A DNA stretch of 8,655 bases from contig CAMWXW010000019.1 of NCBI GenBank assembly GCA_947178315.1, positions 1 to 8,655 of the forward strand. Reading direction: 5' to 3'. The position numbers and the translations under genes are program-made. Below are positions 7,781-8,655 of the stretch, piece by piece. This DNA comes from an uncultured Desulfovibrionaceae bacterium. GTDB lineage: Bacteria > Desulfobacterota > Desulfovibrionia > Desulfovibrionales > Desulfovibrionaceae. The notes beneath the pieces were generated by a model that had not been told where the DNA came from, ran no database searches, and saw only the letters and a program-made list of their open reading frames with translations. Numbering within the stretch: position 1 is the stretch's first letter; every line of letters begins with the position of its first letter.

Positions 7781-7809
7781 ATAATATAGAAAGAGGACAT
7801 TTGTGTCAA
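7781..7809 (-). promoter_or_regulatory. Strong sigma70-type promoter of tRNA-fMet
   Basis: On the minus strand, a perfect -35 TTGACA (7809-7804) is separated by exactly 17 nt from a -10 TATTAT (7786-7781, 5 of 6 matches). Transcription would start near 7774 and give a 5' leader of about 26 nt to be removed by RNase P. Orientation and distance fit the tRNA gene. The bases after the -10 are A-rich, not the GC-rich discriminator typical of stringently controlled stable-RNA promoters. Confidence 0.85.
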
Positions 7810-7862
7810 GTATTTTTTAGTTATATTCTGTATATCTTCATACTATACCACGCTGTCCTCTT
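7791..7862. repeat. 9-bp inverted repeat with one arm in the tRNA promoter spacer
   Basis: AAGAGGACA (7791-7799) and its exact complement TGTCCTCTT (7854-7862) are separated by 54 bp. The first arm lies entirely in the 17-nt spacer between the -35 and -10 of the tRNA-fMet promoter; the second lies in the ung-tRNA gap. The arms are more GC-rich than their surroundings. A protein bound at both could bend or loop the promoter, but no known operator is recognised. Confidence 0.55.
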
Positions 7863-7907
7863 CCATAAGAGATCATCACTATAAAATTATAAAGAGTATA
7901 CTATTGT

Positions 7908-8609
7908 CTAATCCTTATATTTCATGATATCCCACTGAATAGGCTCTTCTCCACGCTCGAGCAAAATAGCATTTACTTTCTTAAAATGACCATTACCAAT
8001 AAATCCACCTCGAGCAAGTGGTGAAGGGTGAGGACTTTCTAAAATAGTATGTTTACGAATATCAATCAAAGATTTCTTGGCACGGGCGAATGTTCCCCAC
8101 AATAGAAAAATACAGTGTTGCTTATATGCAGAAATGACCTCAATTACTGCATCTGTAAACGTACTCCACCCCCAATTTCTGTGAGAGTTCGGCTTATTTG
8201 CTTCTACTGTGAGGCAAGAATTGAGTAAAAGAACTCCTTGTTTTGCCCATGGTGTTAAATCACCCTCTCGAGGACACGGTATAGCTAATGATTGTTGTAA
8301 TTCCTGAAACATAGTTTTTAGAGATGGAGGAACTGTTACTCCCTTACGAACAGAGAAAGAAAGTCCCATAGCTTGCCTTGCTCCATGATATGGATCTTGA
8401 CCTAGAAGAACAACTCTAACAGAATCGAACGGGGTACATATAAAGGCATTGAATATCTCATTAGCAGGAGGATATATTGTTATACCCTCTCTTCTCGCTT
8501 CCATATATTGTGCTTTTATCTTTGCAAAATATGGTTTTGTAAACTCATCATATAATAATTTTTTCCAACACGCTGGCATTTGTATTTTATCTATATCGAC
8601 TTTTTCCAT
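7908..8609 (-). CDS. ung: Uracil-DNA glycosylase, family 1
   Basis: Ung removes uracil from DNA by cutting the N-glycosidic bond, starting base excision repair of deaminated cytosine and misincorporated dUMP. The 233-residue length is normal (E. coli 229). The signatures are complete: VVLLGQDPYHG with the water-activating D72 (residues 67-76), GLSFSV with the stacking F85, LLLNSCLTVE with uracil-reading N130, and ESPHPSPLARGGF with catalytic H194 and the minor-groove leucine loop. The ATG at 8609 is used because the frame is closed by a TAA four codons before it would reach any other start. The only purine-rich site before it is a weak GGA about nine bases upstream. The gene is followed on the same strand by the tRNA-fMet gene with its own promoter. 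Confidence 0.97.
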   Translation of the reverse strand: MEKVDIDKIQMPACWKKLLYDEFTKPYFAKIKAQYMEARREGITIYPPANEIFNAFICTPFDSVRVVLLGQDPYHGARQAMGLSFSVRKGVTVPPSLKTMFQELQQSLAIPCPREGDLTPWAKQGVLLLNSCLTVEANKPNSHRNWGWSTFTDAVIEVISAYKQHCIFLLWGTFARAKKSLIDIRKHTILESPHPSPLARGGFIGNGHFKKVNAILLERGEEPIQWDIMKYKD

Positions 8610-8612
8610 ATT

Positions 8613-8655
8613 TTATTTTCCATCTTGTTTTCTCCATAATAAAAATGTATTATGT
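8613..8655 (-). CDS. Possible 3' end of a gene upstream of ung
   Basis: On the minus strand, a frame is open from the window edge for 13 codons (HNTFLLWRKQDGK) to a TAA at 8615-8613, three bases before the ung ATG. The composition is protein-like, and the close abutment would fit an operon. However, a second minus frame is also open across these 46 bases and runs into ung, and so few codons have no statistical weight. The identity is unknown. Confidence 0.3.
   Translation of the reverse strand, partial: HNTFLLWRKQDGK

Noticed and set aside
7863..7907. Possible ung terminator or small gene in the ung-tRNA gap
   Set aside because: The only hairpin nearby (CTCTT-ATGG-AAGAG on the minus strand) has a 5-bp stem and no T-tract, and no frame with a ribosome-binding site exists in the gap.

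Overview
The window reads as ordinary chromosome of an AT-rich (GC roughly mid-30s % by eye), double-membraned Gram-negative bacterium. The support is a tripartite RND efflux system with an outer-membrane lipoprotein channel, a lipoprotein-lipidating enzyme, and standard bacterial translation and repair genes. The RF2 and Rpe sequences, together with a Pro/Ala-rich adaptor tail, resemble low-GC Desulfovibrionaceae such as Lawsonia. That placement is only an impression and cannot be proven here.

Left half (+ strand, 1-5563): a tightly packed operon-like run. It holds the last 30 codons of a protein that is probably the periplasmic adaptor, then a complete HAE1-type RND pump (1047 aa), an OprM/NodT-type outer-membrane lipoprotein channel (495 aa), and lgt, the prolipoprotein diacylglyceryl transferase. 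Gaps are 15, 9 and 3 nt, and the last two ribosome-binding sites overlap or abut the preceding stop codon. The lgt product would lipidate the Cys17 lipobox of the channel encoded just before it, as well as all other lipoproteins of the cell.

Right half (- strand, 8655-5618): ung (uracil-DNA glycosylase), possibly preceded by the tail of another gene at the window edge. Next come an initiator tRNA-fMet with a strong sigma70-type promoter, rpe (ribulose-phosphate 3-epimerase), and prfB (peptide chain release factor 2). The two halves converge on a 54-bp gap between lgt and prfB with no recognisable hairpin/T-tract terminator.

The most informative point is prfB. The reading frame starting at the conserved-frame ATG (6676) is not the real gene start. 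The true start is the ATG at 6731 in another frame. The ribosome must shift +1 at a CTT-TGA-A site preceded by a GGAGG Shine-Dalgarno-like stimulator. The reconstructed 370-residue protein places SPF at 205-207 and GGQ at 250-252, as in E. coli RF2. This is a known autoregulatory mechanism, present here in clear form.

I found no mobile element, CRISPR array, toxin-antitoxin pair, defence system or other evident new system. The unexplained signals are modest: short palindromes and inverted repeats around the tRNA and rpe promoters.
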